Of a DNA stretch of 64,000 bases, positions 27,501-40,900 are shown piece by piece (within the stretch, counting starts at the first letter, position 1; each line of letters begins with the position of its first letter). The notes beneath the pieces are model-generated. The model was not told the DNA's origin and made no database searches. It saw only the letters and a list, made by a program, of their open reading frames with translations. A program made the translations under genes and the position numbers. Origin of the DNA: Strongylocentrotus droebachiensis (lineage: Eukaryota > Echinodermata > Echinoidea > Camarodonta > Strongylocentrotidae); contig JAVYIG010009955.1 of NCBI GenBank assembly GCA_035222895.1, positions 1 to 64,000 of the forward strand, read 5' to 3'.

Positions 27501-30500
27501 TGACCTGTGACCTTTGACCTACGTACTCCAAAATCGAATCAGATCTTCTTCCTATGGTGATAAATACTATTCCCGAGTCTTAAGTTTAAATCTTAAATGG
27601 TTCTTGAGATATTGTGATAACGGTCAAACGGGACGGACGGACGGACGTACGGACGGACAACCCGAAAACATGATGCCTCCGGCACCACCTTCGGTGGCGG
27701 AGGCATAATAAAAAAGACCTGTAAACGTCACACGTGCTGTACACAGAAATGTGTATATAAGACTACACAAACATGTGCCATGGAGTGCAGTCCCATAGCT
27801 TTTACTTGTCATATTTTTAATATGAGGGCATTTGAAAAGACATCCTTTTTAGGGGACACTTTTCAATTAAACTCCTCCACACTAACATAAAAAGAATTAA
27901 AAAGCTAATAAAATATTTTTCACCATTTCCCGGAACTCGCCCGTATTTAAAAATGACAAATGCTGGTGTTTACGAGAGAATGTGACAGAGTTCCCTAAAG
28001 AATTTACTGAACGAATGAACGAGAAATATTTTTGTGACTATGTTTTTGTTATTGCTATATAAGTATGAGGATATATGTACATGTACAATAAGCCAAAAAT
28101 CTCACAAAAATTTGAACAAGAACATTATCAATTTACAAGAGATCGCCATGTTATTTTTGACATTGTAACACAAATTGTGTCTTGATTATAAACCCAGCAC
28201 ACACTCTACGACCCAACTATGACTTGAGTTTGGAATAATTTTCAATACCTGTTGGCTTTGAACATTGAGAGTATACCAGGAACAGAACAGATTCAGAGGT
28301 ATTATAAAGCAACTCCATGCCATAAAATTATCATTTGTAACAATTACACATTATACTGAACGTAATGGATGTGTCTTTCTTTGAGCCACTGATACCTAAT
28401 GATTATAGGATGTACTATGTACGTACAATGAATTTGAATAACTCACAATCATTTCCTGGTGAATTACTTGTTGACTTTCTTGGAAAGCCCCTGTCGGTAG
28501 CTGGTTGTTGTCTATGAGCCAGTTAATACTACCTTCCACATGGACTGGGTCTACCCTAGTGAACCTATTAGCCTGGCTGAACACCTTTACAACAAATGCC
28601 GTCAACCTGTAACAACATACATGAAGGGAACAGAAAGGATATTAATCCTGGATTTGCCATGTGAGCTTATATTGCAATGTGAGCCGATTGGAATGAGCAG
28701 TAGGGAAAATATATAATACACTAAAGGAAAACCAACCTTTATAGAAAATTGCTTTGAAAGAAGGCAGTAAAAACAATTTCTGAAAGTTTGAATGAAACTA
28801 GACAAACTAAAAGAAAGTCATGAGTATTCTAAAGTTGTAATCAAATTGGTTGTATTAGCAATGTCACCGTGACGAATAGTGGCAGACAACTTTCCCATTT
28901 GTTCCAACACTCTAAATTATTAAAATACAAATTATTCATAATGTGTGACTCAGGGACCTAAAATGACATACTATATCCATAATAATAATAATAAATAATA
29001 TTCTGGGTATGTAGCGCTAATACATAGATACTCTAAGCGCTGTACAGATATATTATTACCCTGCTCATTGGATTAATTAAGACTTGCCCGCACACAATGT
29101 ACGCACATTCTCTATTCTCTGGGAAGCATTCCAGCAAGGCGCCATATTACAGACAAAAATGCTGAGCAAACTACATGTACAATGATGTTCACATCCTACC
29201 AGGTACCCATTTAAACACCTGTGTGGAGAGTGGCAAAATTGGATTAATGTCTTTTTAAAAGGATGTAAGTACCGGGCTGGGTATCGATCCATCAGCCCTC
29301 TGATTGAGAGCCAAGTCAACGACAACATGACACCTCCACACAAATATAGATTGAGTAGGAGAAAAACACAAATTAAGAATGATATTTTAGTAAACGACAA
29401 ATGTAAGAGATGAGGATGACAATTCGTCACAATCTACTAACCAAACGCCAATTTGAGATTTCGCACAGATGTAGTGATTTCATAATTCAAACAATCATAA
29501 CTTTTGAAAAGAATATCGCTAGTGATATTCGGTTGTCTCAGAATGTATGGTCAACAATCATAACTTTCTTATTATTGGTCTGATTATTTTAAACTTTCAC
29601 CATCCGGTTTCATTTATTTTCTGCTTTTAATCAATTTGGGATTGCCCTTCAACTAAAATGAATGATGTAACATCTAATGATCTATTTCTGGTTTTAGTGG
29701 GATTGGTATTAACCGTTTGATCACACCTGTTGAAATATCATTACTAGAAAATATCTTAATAGGGGAAAGTGCAATAAATGTGCAATAAATCAAAAACTTA
29801 ACCAAGGTTAAACCGTTATTATTTATTGTTATTTATAGTAGAGGGGGGGGGGGGGGGGAAGAGAGTAGACTGCACATGAAAATGTAAAGATGAAGGAAAA
29901 CAAATAAAAATGTGGTGGCTTGGGTTGGAGAGGTACAAAAAGAAGAGATATAGATGATTACAAAGGGTGAAATCGGTGAGATGTAAAGGCAGAGGAGAGA
30001 CATAAGGTAAGACATAGAGTGAAGGAGAAATGAGGAGGTATAAGGTCACTTACCATGTACTTCCAGGTCGACTCGTCCATGCTGCATATGCACCATTAGG
30101 TTGCCGATAGGTCAACTCTCGGGCCACTCCTACAAGTAATTCATGTAATTATGAATATAAGAGGGAAAATGTTTTGAAAGCACCTCTAAAGTGTTGAGAG
30201 CCCTAAAAATTTGGTGGCAAAATTTCACTGAAATTGTATCTTAGTGTGAAAGAGGATGTCATTTAAGACACATTTTTTCAAAGATCTCCTACCAAAAAAT
30301 GTGTTTGAAGACAAATATTGATACATAATTTGGGTTTTCTGTAGTACACAGAATACCTAAATTGCCATTTCTTTGCCTGAATCTTCTATTCCAGACACTG
30401 AATCTTGCAGTGTCAAACTTATCGGTTAGTACCTGAAATTTTGCCATCAAATTTTTGGCGAATTTGGGGCTTCCAAAAAATGAAATGGAAGCTCTTATTA

Positions 30501-31039
30501 CCGATCATGTGAAAGAATATGTTTTGACTAATACGTGATGATACACATTTTGCCAGGAAACTGCAACTAATTGACATATTTGGTAAATTATTATATCTAT
30601 CCGGACTGGATAGATATCACATGATCCCATATATATCTTTCTGTGTACAGTGCTTGTAACTTTACTAATTAAGCCAACTTTCTTATCATTTTGATGATTC
30701 CAGAATCTTGCAGTATACACACCAATACTTATATGCTAGATGATCAATCTTTTCTGATCGATTCCACAATGTTTCTTTCATGATGCAATCGCATGACCAG
30801 AACTGGTCTATACCTTAACTATGCCTGTGTTAACCTTTCATTTGCCACATTTGCAGATTGGTAAAAAACAAAATGATTGTTCTGGGAAACACAACACCTT
30901 CCAAAATCACCCAATTTCTGGTCTTGATTACCTAAAAGTACGCTTATAATAAAATAATAGTAGCAGTAGTAGTAGTCATAGTAGTAGTCATATTAATATT
31001 AGTAGTAGTGGTGGAAGTAGAAATAGTAGAAGTAGTAGA

Positions 31040-31077
<38 letters not shown>

Positions 31078-31457
31078 AAGTAGTAGTAGTAGTAATAGTA
31101 GTAGTAGTAGAAGTAGTAGTAGTAGAAGTAGTAGAAGTAGTAGTATAAGTAGTAGAAGTAGAAGTAGTAGTAGTAGTAGTAGTAGAAGTAGTAGTGTTAG
31201 TAGTAGTAGTAGAAGTAGTAGTAGTAGTAGTAGAAGTAGTAGTAGTAGTAGTAGTAGAATGAGTAGTAGCAGTAGTACAAGTAGTAGTATTAGAAATAGA
31301 AGTAGTTGTAGTAGTAGTAGAAGTAGTAGAAGAAGTAGTAGTAGTAGTAGAAGAAGTAGTAGTAGAAATAGTAGTAGTAGTAGTAGTAGAAGTAGAAATA
31401 GTAGTAGTAGTAGTAGAAGAAGTAGTAGTAGTAGTAGTAGTAGTAGAAGTAGAAATA

Positions 31458-31495
<38 letters not shown>

Positions 31496-31510
31496 ATAGT
31501 AGAAGTAGTA

Positions 31511-31556
<46 letters not shown>

Positions 31557-31774
31557 AAGTAGTAGAAGTAGTAGTAGAAGTAGTAGAAGTAGAAGTAGTA
31601 GTAGTAGTAGTAGTAGAAGTAGTAGTGTTAGTAGTAGTAGTAGAAGTAGTAGTAGTAGTAGTAGAAGTAGTAGTAGTAGCAGTAGAAGTAGTAGTAGTAG
31701 TAGTAGAATTAGTAGTAGCAGTAGTACAAGTAGTAGTATCAGAAATAGAAGTAGTTGTAGTAGTAGTAGAAGTA

Positions 31775-31811
<37 letters not shown>

Positions 31812-31846
31812 AAGAAGTAGTAGTAGTAGTAGTAGAAGTAGAAATA

Positions 31847-31887
<41 letters not shown>

Positions 31888-31902
31888 ATAGTAGAAGTAG
31901 TA

Positions 31903-31939
<37 letters not shown>

Positions 31940-34900
31940 AAGTAGTAGTATAAGTAGTAGAAGAAGTAGTAGAAGTAGTAGTAGCAGTAGTAGTAAAAGT
32001 AGTAGTAGAAGTAGTAGTAAGAATAATGATGATGATGCATGGATCTGCCTCTCTGCTTATTAGCCCCCCCCCCCCCCAATTAAGGTCATACAAATTCACA
32101 CTTTTACCCATTTATCACATATTCTTCATATCTAAACATTTGTTTTCACTTCATATATTGTTTAGACCATTTAGAATAATAATACAACAACAACATTTGG
32201 AAGAGCAAGGTTATTCCTTAAGTTATCTATTGTTTTGATAATATCTTATGTATTTTGTTAGTTTTAACTCAATTCTAACTATAATTCAACTATTTTGACC
32301 CCCAAAACAAACACCTCAACTAGTAACAAGACCAAATAACCAATGTTTTATCTCTTTTTGGAAAAAGGCTATTTCCATCATGTTTTGTACATAAATCACA
32401 TAAAGGATCCATTTTCGGGCTGAAATGCAAAGACAAAAAGTCATGTGACTTTGTTTCAAAAGATGTGCAAGACTCGAAAGAAGAAAGTCAAACAAATTTA
32501 GGCACAAGATGTTTTTGCGTTAACAAATTAACACGAAAAAATGTAGAGGGGGGGTGGGGGGGCTTAATAAGCTTCACCCCCCCCCCCCACCATCACCCCA
32601 GGCTCGATAGGGTAATAAGGGGGTGGGGGTTGGTGGATCATCAAATATTCTATGCATTTATAGCCATCACATTACCATCAGCGATGTAGTCATAGATCCG
32701 TGCCTCTTGTTCTGCTGTATCTGATCCTACGGCTATCAGGTACTGATAGACGAAGAGTGTTGGAGCCAGGTAGATCATGGTTTGTTCGCCACAGCCTCTA
32801 GGTTGCCTCACCAGATGATCTAGCCCACCTATGGGATCTGTGGATGCCGTTCCAAGTAGGTTACCTTTTCAAAGAACAATAGAAAGGAGCAATTACATGC
32901 AAATGAGTTCATTACATGAACTATCATACACCTTCGTACAATAGGGGCCGACAGCCTCAACAAAACAATTAAGGCATTAAAAATGTTCATACAACAAAAC
33001 TCCTAGATCCTTTTTATTGATTTAAAAAAGGGGTTAAATATGTACATGAGTAAAATTGGTCCATTGCATTATCGATGGCAAATACATTTAAATCCCAAGT
33101 TTATTATGAGTGGTACCGAAAGCACAGAGAGTCAGTGTAAGGGCTTATACATGTACTCTCCGTATACACTGTACTTTGTGGGGGCTAATACATGTACACG
33201 CGCAGTACTGCATGTTCAAAGTACAGTTATTACTTAAGCACCCTTGATGTATGGCCAGAGTATCCAGGGAGTGTTTCATAAGGCTGTGCGTAAAGTTACA
33301 AATGACTTTACAAATGATTTGAGTATGAAGAGCCAAATGGGATGCCCAAAGTTTTTCCTGACATTTTAACAAAGTGCGATTGTATTTCCCATAATCTTGA
33401 TTAAATTGTAGCCAAAAATACACTTTGCATTAAAATATTTTATTAACTCTTATCCTGCCAGAATAAATACAGCCCAGAGCCACAATCCCCATTGTGCCAA
33501 GCCACAAATCCCCCTGTGCCATGATTTGAGATAATCTGATAATCTGATAGTTCGATCAATAGCGCGTACGAAGCACTCAGCACAGTACAGTGGGCATGAA
33601 CAGTAACTGTTATTACGAATGCGAGCAAACATGCATGAGGCAGCGAAGTGGTAGCTCGCGTGTACAAAGCACTATAATGGTAGCGTGCATGCAGCCTTAT
33701 GGCAGGATATGAGTTAATAATGATGAGGTTAATCTACAACTGCACATAATCTCATTTAGCTCTTCATATTCAAGTCATTTGTAAAGTCGTTACTGCATGA
33801 CTCAAATATAGCAAAAGATGAATTTAAAATGTTCATCTCTCACTATACATTATGTATTCCAGCAAAAAAATTGTAAAAATTATATCCTGCATCAAAAATG
33901 TATTGGTGATTGATTGGTTGAGAGCTCTTCTCGTGACCAGATATATTTCAAACCATTTTAAGGTTGCTCTGAAAAAGTATTATTTGGGAGTTGAAAACAA
34001 ATGTGATAATTTCTTTAAAGATTTTAAAAATCTATTAAAATTCAAAATGTTAAAAAGGGTAAAAACATAATATTTCCATAAAATTACCCCTCCCCCCAAA
34101 AAAAAAAAAATATATATACTGTGCCTTCATTTTGAGGTACTGGTTAAAACTATGGACCTAAGTAACTCAAATAGTTCTATTGGAGTTACCTCTTGTCCAT
34201 ATAGTTCCAACCAGAAACTCTCAAGACAGTGTATATTTGTATACGATCAGGGAAAAGTCTAATTTCAGTGATTTCATTCACGAGCCTCACAATGCTCTCT
34301 TTTACATAATAAAATCCTGGACTGTGTTTAAAATGAATGAGCAGACATGGAAACCTTTGTTTTTGCAATGACACGGCTGCCTATTCTTGTGAAAATAACA
34401 TTGCTCTTGCTTGTGGTTCATGTATTTATATAATATTGAATGGCCTTGAGTATATAGGATTCAAGGGTATATCCCACAAGAGGATTCGTGTCTTCCACGA
34501 GATGGAATGGTGTGATAAATATTCTCACAGCAAGTGCGATATACTCTTGTGTCCCACAAAAGTCGTTCAGTAATACTATTAATCGTATGAAAAGTATAAC
34601 CTTAATTTTGCATCCTTTTGTTTTTGTATCAACTTGCACATGAAAGACACAAGAAAAATCTGTTTTCATCCTTACTTAAGCATTTTTGAGGACTTCACGC
34701 ATACATGTACACACACATCCATTGTCTTAGACTTTGCATACGGTATTTAAAGGTACTTAGTAACATTGTGATGGTTGATTTCACAAATCTGTTGAATCAG
34801 GATGCAAAACACGTAAAATTATGTTTGTATGTATGGATTATCCAACTACGATGCCCCAAATCCAAAATTAATTCACGCAATATGAAGATTTTTAAGAAAG

Positions 34901-37900
34901 TTCAACAGGTTTTTGAATGGGCGTCGATGGGAGGCGCTTCTGAATCTAAATTCTCCCAACCATTTTTCCATGAAAAAAAGACATAAAAACAGGCTATAAA
35001 AAAATCTGTCAACACTTAAATGTCTGGAATGGAATGTAGAGCCATTTTATTGCTTTGTGAGATTTCCATTCACCTAATATGTAATTAAATTGTAATAATA
35101 TAGTTGGGAGAATTAAGGAATCGATCAGATCAGTTTTTCCCAATTTGTACCATGAATAATGGTCCGTTTTTGCTCAAATTGTCAGATTATCTTTAATTGT
35201 ACATCTAGCATTGAAGTCACTACCTTAGCACCACTATCTCTCATCTGAACAATGTTACAAAGTCCCTTTAAACATGTATTCAGTGTTTTACGTGTTCATG
35301 CACTCAAAACCATTAGATATTGCAATTTGCTGCATGCTCATCTGGGAACTCTTCACAAACAATTACCGGTAGATATTTAAAAAAAAAAAAAAATTCTAAA
35401 AGTACAAGATTATTTCTGGTAGGCTCAAAACCCTTCATACGAATAGTAATATGTACCGTATTTGCCGGCGTAAAGGCCGCAGTATTTTTGGAAGAGAAAA
35501 TATCAAAAAGTCGGGGTGCGGCCTTTGCGGCGAAAGAGTAAAAAAATAAAAAAGTGCAAGTCAAAACCATGAAAAAACAGCACAAATGTGTACATATGGG
35601 AAGAAAATAACTATACCGCTATGGTACAGGACATTTCCACACATCTTACCGACAATTTTATCTTGCATTGTTGACATGAAGACGAAAATAAACTTCCTAA
35701 AACAACATCTGCCGATGGATCTTGATCTAAGTTTGTGCCAATTAATGCATTGCAAAAGTAAAAGAAGGGACCGTTTGGGAGCTGCCGCGAACGCAATTGC
35801 ACATCCAGCCGAAGTCGCCATTTTGTACTTATCCATTTCATGCAATTTCGCATTACACCGTACATTGGGGTAGGTGTATATATCGAACACCAAATCTGCC
35901 TGCGATCATTTTTTAGCTAAACTTCCAGTAATTTATAAGAATATTGATGAATTTGGTATCAGTTTGAAGAAAAAAGAATAGTGTTCTACGAGAAAATTAT
36001 GATTATTTTCTTTTGTCCGCTTGTTTTTTTTCCCTTTTTTTTCTCTTTTTTTTCCCCCTCTTTCAAATGTCAAAGTTGGGGGATGCGGCCTATGCGGCCT
36101 CATCGCCGGCAAATACGGTAGTATACAACTCACTCCTTGATTCTAAACAAATGATTGGTAAAAAGCGGTCATGTTTGATTCATTTACTGAGACAATACTA
36201 CGTTTTTCTTGAAAAAGGTGCAATAGTTTTCCAGTACTATCCAACAATTTGTTGGTAGACGATCTGCAGTAGTGCGTGTAGGGGTTAATGCACGTAAACC
36301 CTGTGTGGGTAAACACATGAATACCATTGCGTATTGACGACTACCGTATTTGCCGGCGTTAAGGCCGCAGTATTTTTGGAAGAGAAAATATCAAAAAGTC
36401 GGGGTGCGGCCTATGCGACGAAAGAGTAAAAACATATTTAAAAAGTAAGTCAAAACCAGCACGAATTTGCACATATGGGACTAGATCTACGAACGGTACA
36501 ATAACTATACATTTCCACACATCTTACCGACAATTTTATCTTGCATTGTTGACATGAAGACGAAAATAAACTTTCAAAAACAACATCTGCCGATAGATCT
36601 TGATCTAAGTTCGTGCCAATGCATTGCAAAAGTAAACGAAGGGCCCGTTTAACGGAGCTGCCGCGAAGCATCCAGCACGGGAAGTCGATATTTTGGATCC
36701 ATTTCAATACACAAGAGAGAGGCGCAATGTATACATCACAAAAAACTACATAAGCTAGCATCAGTGGGGAATGGCCGAGTGGTCTAAGGCGGTGATTTTA
36801 GTCAAATCAACATTTTTATGCAGATCAAATCCTGACTTCGACAAAAAGTTTTTTTTTTTTTTTTTAATTTCAAAATCGGGGATGCGGCCTTATCGCCGGC
36901 AACTACGGTATACAGGTAAGTGAACTTATCTCTCTGTGCGCGCTAAATTAAGCCTAACAACAATCTTGAAATGAATTATCTTTACATCAAATAATAACGA
37001 GATAGGAGTTTGTTTGTATAAAACAAATGATGCATGTTTTCATTTGTTCATTACAGGATCTATCTACTCTTGTTGAGGAAGTTTATGCATCTATCGAAAG
37101 AAGCCTTCGGGCTTTGTCCGATAGATGCAAGCAGCCTTCACTCGAGTGCAGATAGATCATAGAATGAGCTCCTTTGCGTGCATCATTTGTATAATATTGG
37201 ACTCCAGAAAATTTGGAATATTAGTATAATACTAACCGATAAGTTTGACACTGCAAGATTCAGTGTCTGGAATAGAAGATTCAGGCAAAGAAATGGCAAT
37301 CTGCTCATGCTGAAAGCCCTCCCCAAATATAGGACCTGGGCCTGCACAGAAACATTTTCAAAGAAAACAAAAGCATTATTTTTACCCAAAGCGTGATCCA
37401 CAACTCTGTATTTACTTAGAGGAAAGGGGAATGACTGTACTCAAACCTGCATATAACAATAATCTAACCCGCTTTTGCCCCCTCCCTCCTTTCAATTACA
37501 TGTATAACTGCACTATTAACACTGAAGTCTACATTATGTTAAAAAGAGTGGGTAAATGATAGATTTTGTTTTAAATACATCTTTCCTGGTGTAAATGTAT
37601 CTAGTTGGTTTAATAACAAAAAAATGATAATCATCCTTTTTTTTCTCTTTCACAATACTTTACAAAGATACTGTTCTGGACAGCATTCATCACGAAAACA
37701 TGTTTCGCTCTTGATGTAAGGGGTTCCATGTCCCTATACTGTATAAAAAAAAATGTGTTTCAAATGTTACTTCTACAAATAGATATTGAGGTATGAATAT
37801 ATTATCAGTAAAGAGTAAAATGACTTGTTTAATACAATAGTTGACTAATGCTTACAGGCCCGCATAGATTAGGGTGCTCACGGATGCAAAGTCGGAATTT

Positions 37901-40900
37901 GGTTCCGTAGGTAACATTTTATATTATCCTTTATTTTCTTCATACACCTTACCCTTTCAAGATACTATGTCCCTTTTGGAGCCAACATCAAATTCTGCAG
38001 AACTTTGCAGGAATTATGAATGTGTCATGTGTGTCCTACTTGTGAAATTTAAACGTTAGCAGTGTCCTAGTATTCAAATTATGCAAGGAAACCCATTTAC
38101 TGACAGACACTATTGGGTGACTGCCTGACATCTTTTTTTCTTTGGTAATAACATACATAAAATGAGCTGTAACAGGTACACGAGTATTTGTCTACATCAA
38201 TAACCCACTACCGGTACTTGTAATGGACAAAATCAAACTGATTGGATCTTTGTGCAGCACAAAATGTACGACCATTTGATACAAGGGTCTGAAAATAATA
38301 ATAATAATAGTGGGTTTTTGTATAATCAGACTATTACTTATTGTGATTGTAATCACTTATGTCGATTTGACAACTGATGGTCGTTATTTTCCCACAAAAG
38401 CCATTATCAAACCCTTTTGTTTTGAGGGAGGTTCTAAATAGGTATTGTCTTTCAAATGCCTTTGGAATTTAACCTTTTAATTTTGTTGACCTGCAAATGG
38501 GACAATATAGTACCTTAAACTTTTAGAATGTGAGGTAAAGTTTTAAAAGTTGATTTTATACATTTCAGCTATAGGTGATTGGTACATTTCTCTCCTTCGT
38601 AAAATAAAAATTGCCTTTGCAACATGAACTCTGTTAATAACTGGAGGTCCTGAAACAATTACTGGTAAGCTATCAAATATTTATACAGTTAACAAAATAT
38701 GCTGTAACATAAGACATTTTTCTGTTAAGGATGACTCCTAGTAATTTAAAATTAAACCTGTGATTTCATACAAATTGACTTTACCTTGGGCCAAGCTGTT
38801 ATTAGGGGACGGTGTTGTGACATCATCAGTGAACATTACTCTCCCAGGATTCAGGGTCACAGATCTACTTTTCCTCTGCATAACTCCTTGAGACTGTTCA
38901 CAAACAACAATCAAATAAGTTAAACCGCAAATTCAGCCAGAAAATTACTAACTGTGCGGAGCTATAACCAATAATGATCTGCCAAACATCACAATGACTT
39001 TGTACGTTTATAAATCATCAAAACCATATACCTGTACATGGAATGATACTGGTACATGGAGTTGTACCCCCCTTAAAATAAAAAGAAGAAAACTTGATGA
39101 TCTTCGACTACGTGCAGTAAAAAATGATGCCTCCACCATAGAGCAATTTTAAACAGAATCAATTTTAAAAATTCAAGTTTGAATGTAATCCATTAACAAG
39201 TTCTCAGAATATTGTGATTACAAGCTATTTTTCATATACATGGCTCTGCAAGATAAATACATTTCTTGAGTTTGATGGTAACCATCTGTCGGTTCTAATG
39301 ATAATGCTTTCACATGCTATTTATAGGCATACATAATGAGCCCCATGACCTTTGACCTTGTGTCCCCAAAATCTAATCAGTTCATTGGCTCTGCATACAT
39401 ACATACATGACCTAAGTTTAGCGGTAATACATCAATTAGTTCTTGAGATAACGTATTCACAAAAACGGGAGGTACATACGAACGGACAGACAACCCAAAA
39501 ACATAATGCAACTCCATCTCTAAGAACTTAACCCTTTACCTTTCCCCTATTTCAGACTACCAGAAATTATTGTATATAGCTATACAACAAATACTGTACC
39601 TAGTCTAAACATCATATAAAGATATGTCATATAACCAAACGTTATATGGTGAAATGCGAGTTTCGTTTTGGATGAAAAACGTGATGAAGAATCAGGCTCC
39701 GACTCTAGTCTAAATGTACAGTAGTATCATACAAACATTGTATAACTGCCTTCTCTTAGAATTTTAATACAAAATTCTTTATATTATGGTGTTATTCTTG
39801 TCGCTATTCGATGATTCTGTTCCATTTTTACGATTTTCGTTTAAATTTCCTGTAGTTTGAACAAACTAATTTGACACAAGAAGCCTGGGGCAATTGTGAC
39901 AGGAGGAAATACATTCATCAATCAATACCATACATGTAATATTTCTAAAAAGTATAAATTTTTACCACGACGCGAAGAGTTTTCCTGACGATGTCCTGCT
40001 TATTCACGCTTCCACCAGCAGTCACAGTGATTTGGAATTCCCCTACTTCCACAGGGCGTACGATGAAGGTTGCAGAGGCTGCTCGTTTAGATTCAACAAA
40101 AACGTGGCGAATGGCAGGATTTTCCGCTGTGCACAAGCCCTCTTCAACAGCGAAATTAACAGTGACCTGTGATAGGTGATTAAGATATGCCAGAAGAAAT
40201 GTGGAAATGTTACCAAAAAAAAGAGTCTAAATGTAAAAGGGTTACTGTAGTCAAAAGACAACTAATCCTACAAACATACCTCAATATCATAGTGAACAAA
40301 ACATGTATGACCAAACATCAAATAAATCATTTCCTTGATCATACATGAACAGTATAGTTTCCATTTTGATTACAATGACAAATATAACAAGATGGTCATA
40401 GTAAAATCAGTAGTTGAAAGCACAAGTAACATAAATTGAGTGGGGATCAGTTTAAAGATCTATTTAAAGATCTTGTGAATTCGACCCCATTGTGATGTTG
40501 ATGCACGTACAACAACAAGAGGGAGAGAATACATAAACAGCTGGGTCAGAGAGAAACGAGAAGGGAGAGGAAGGAAAATTGAGGGAGAGAAAGGCAAGAT
40601 GAGAAGTAAAGTAGGATGAAATTAGACCCAAGCAGAATAATAATTATAAACTAGATGGAACTTCGAATGCGCGCAGTCGAAACTGATGCCTCCGTCATAG
40701 AGCAATTTTACAAACCAAAACGGAAGAAATTTTTCAAATGCAAGTTCGGTTGTAATCCATTAACAGGTTCTCAGACTATCGTGATTACAAGCCATTTCTC
40801 ATATACATGTATGACCCTGTGACCTTTGACCTCGTGACCCCAAAATCTAATCAATTCATTGGCTCTGCAAGTTACACATGACCAAAGTTTGGTAGGAATC

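Noticed and set aside
30988..32111. Open frames of up to 363 codons rich in Thr, Leu, Tyr or Ser
   Set aside because: Simple (TAG)n microsatellite read in different frames.
35559..35893. Overlapping 85-110 codon frames in the tRNA-Leu TIR family interior
   Set aside because: Present in frames on both strands, not conserved between copies, and without recognisable domain.
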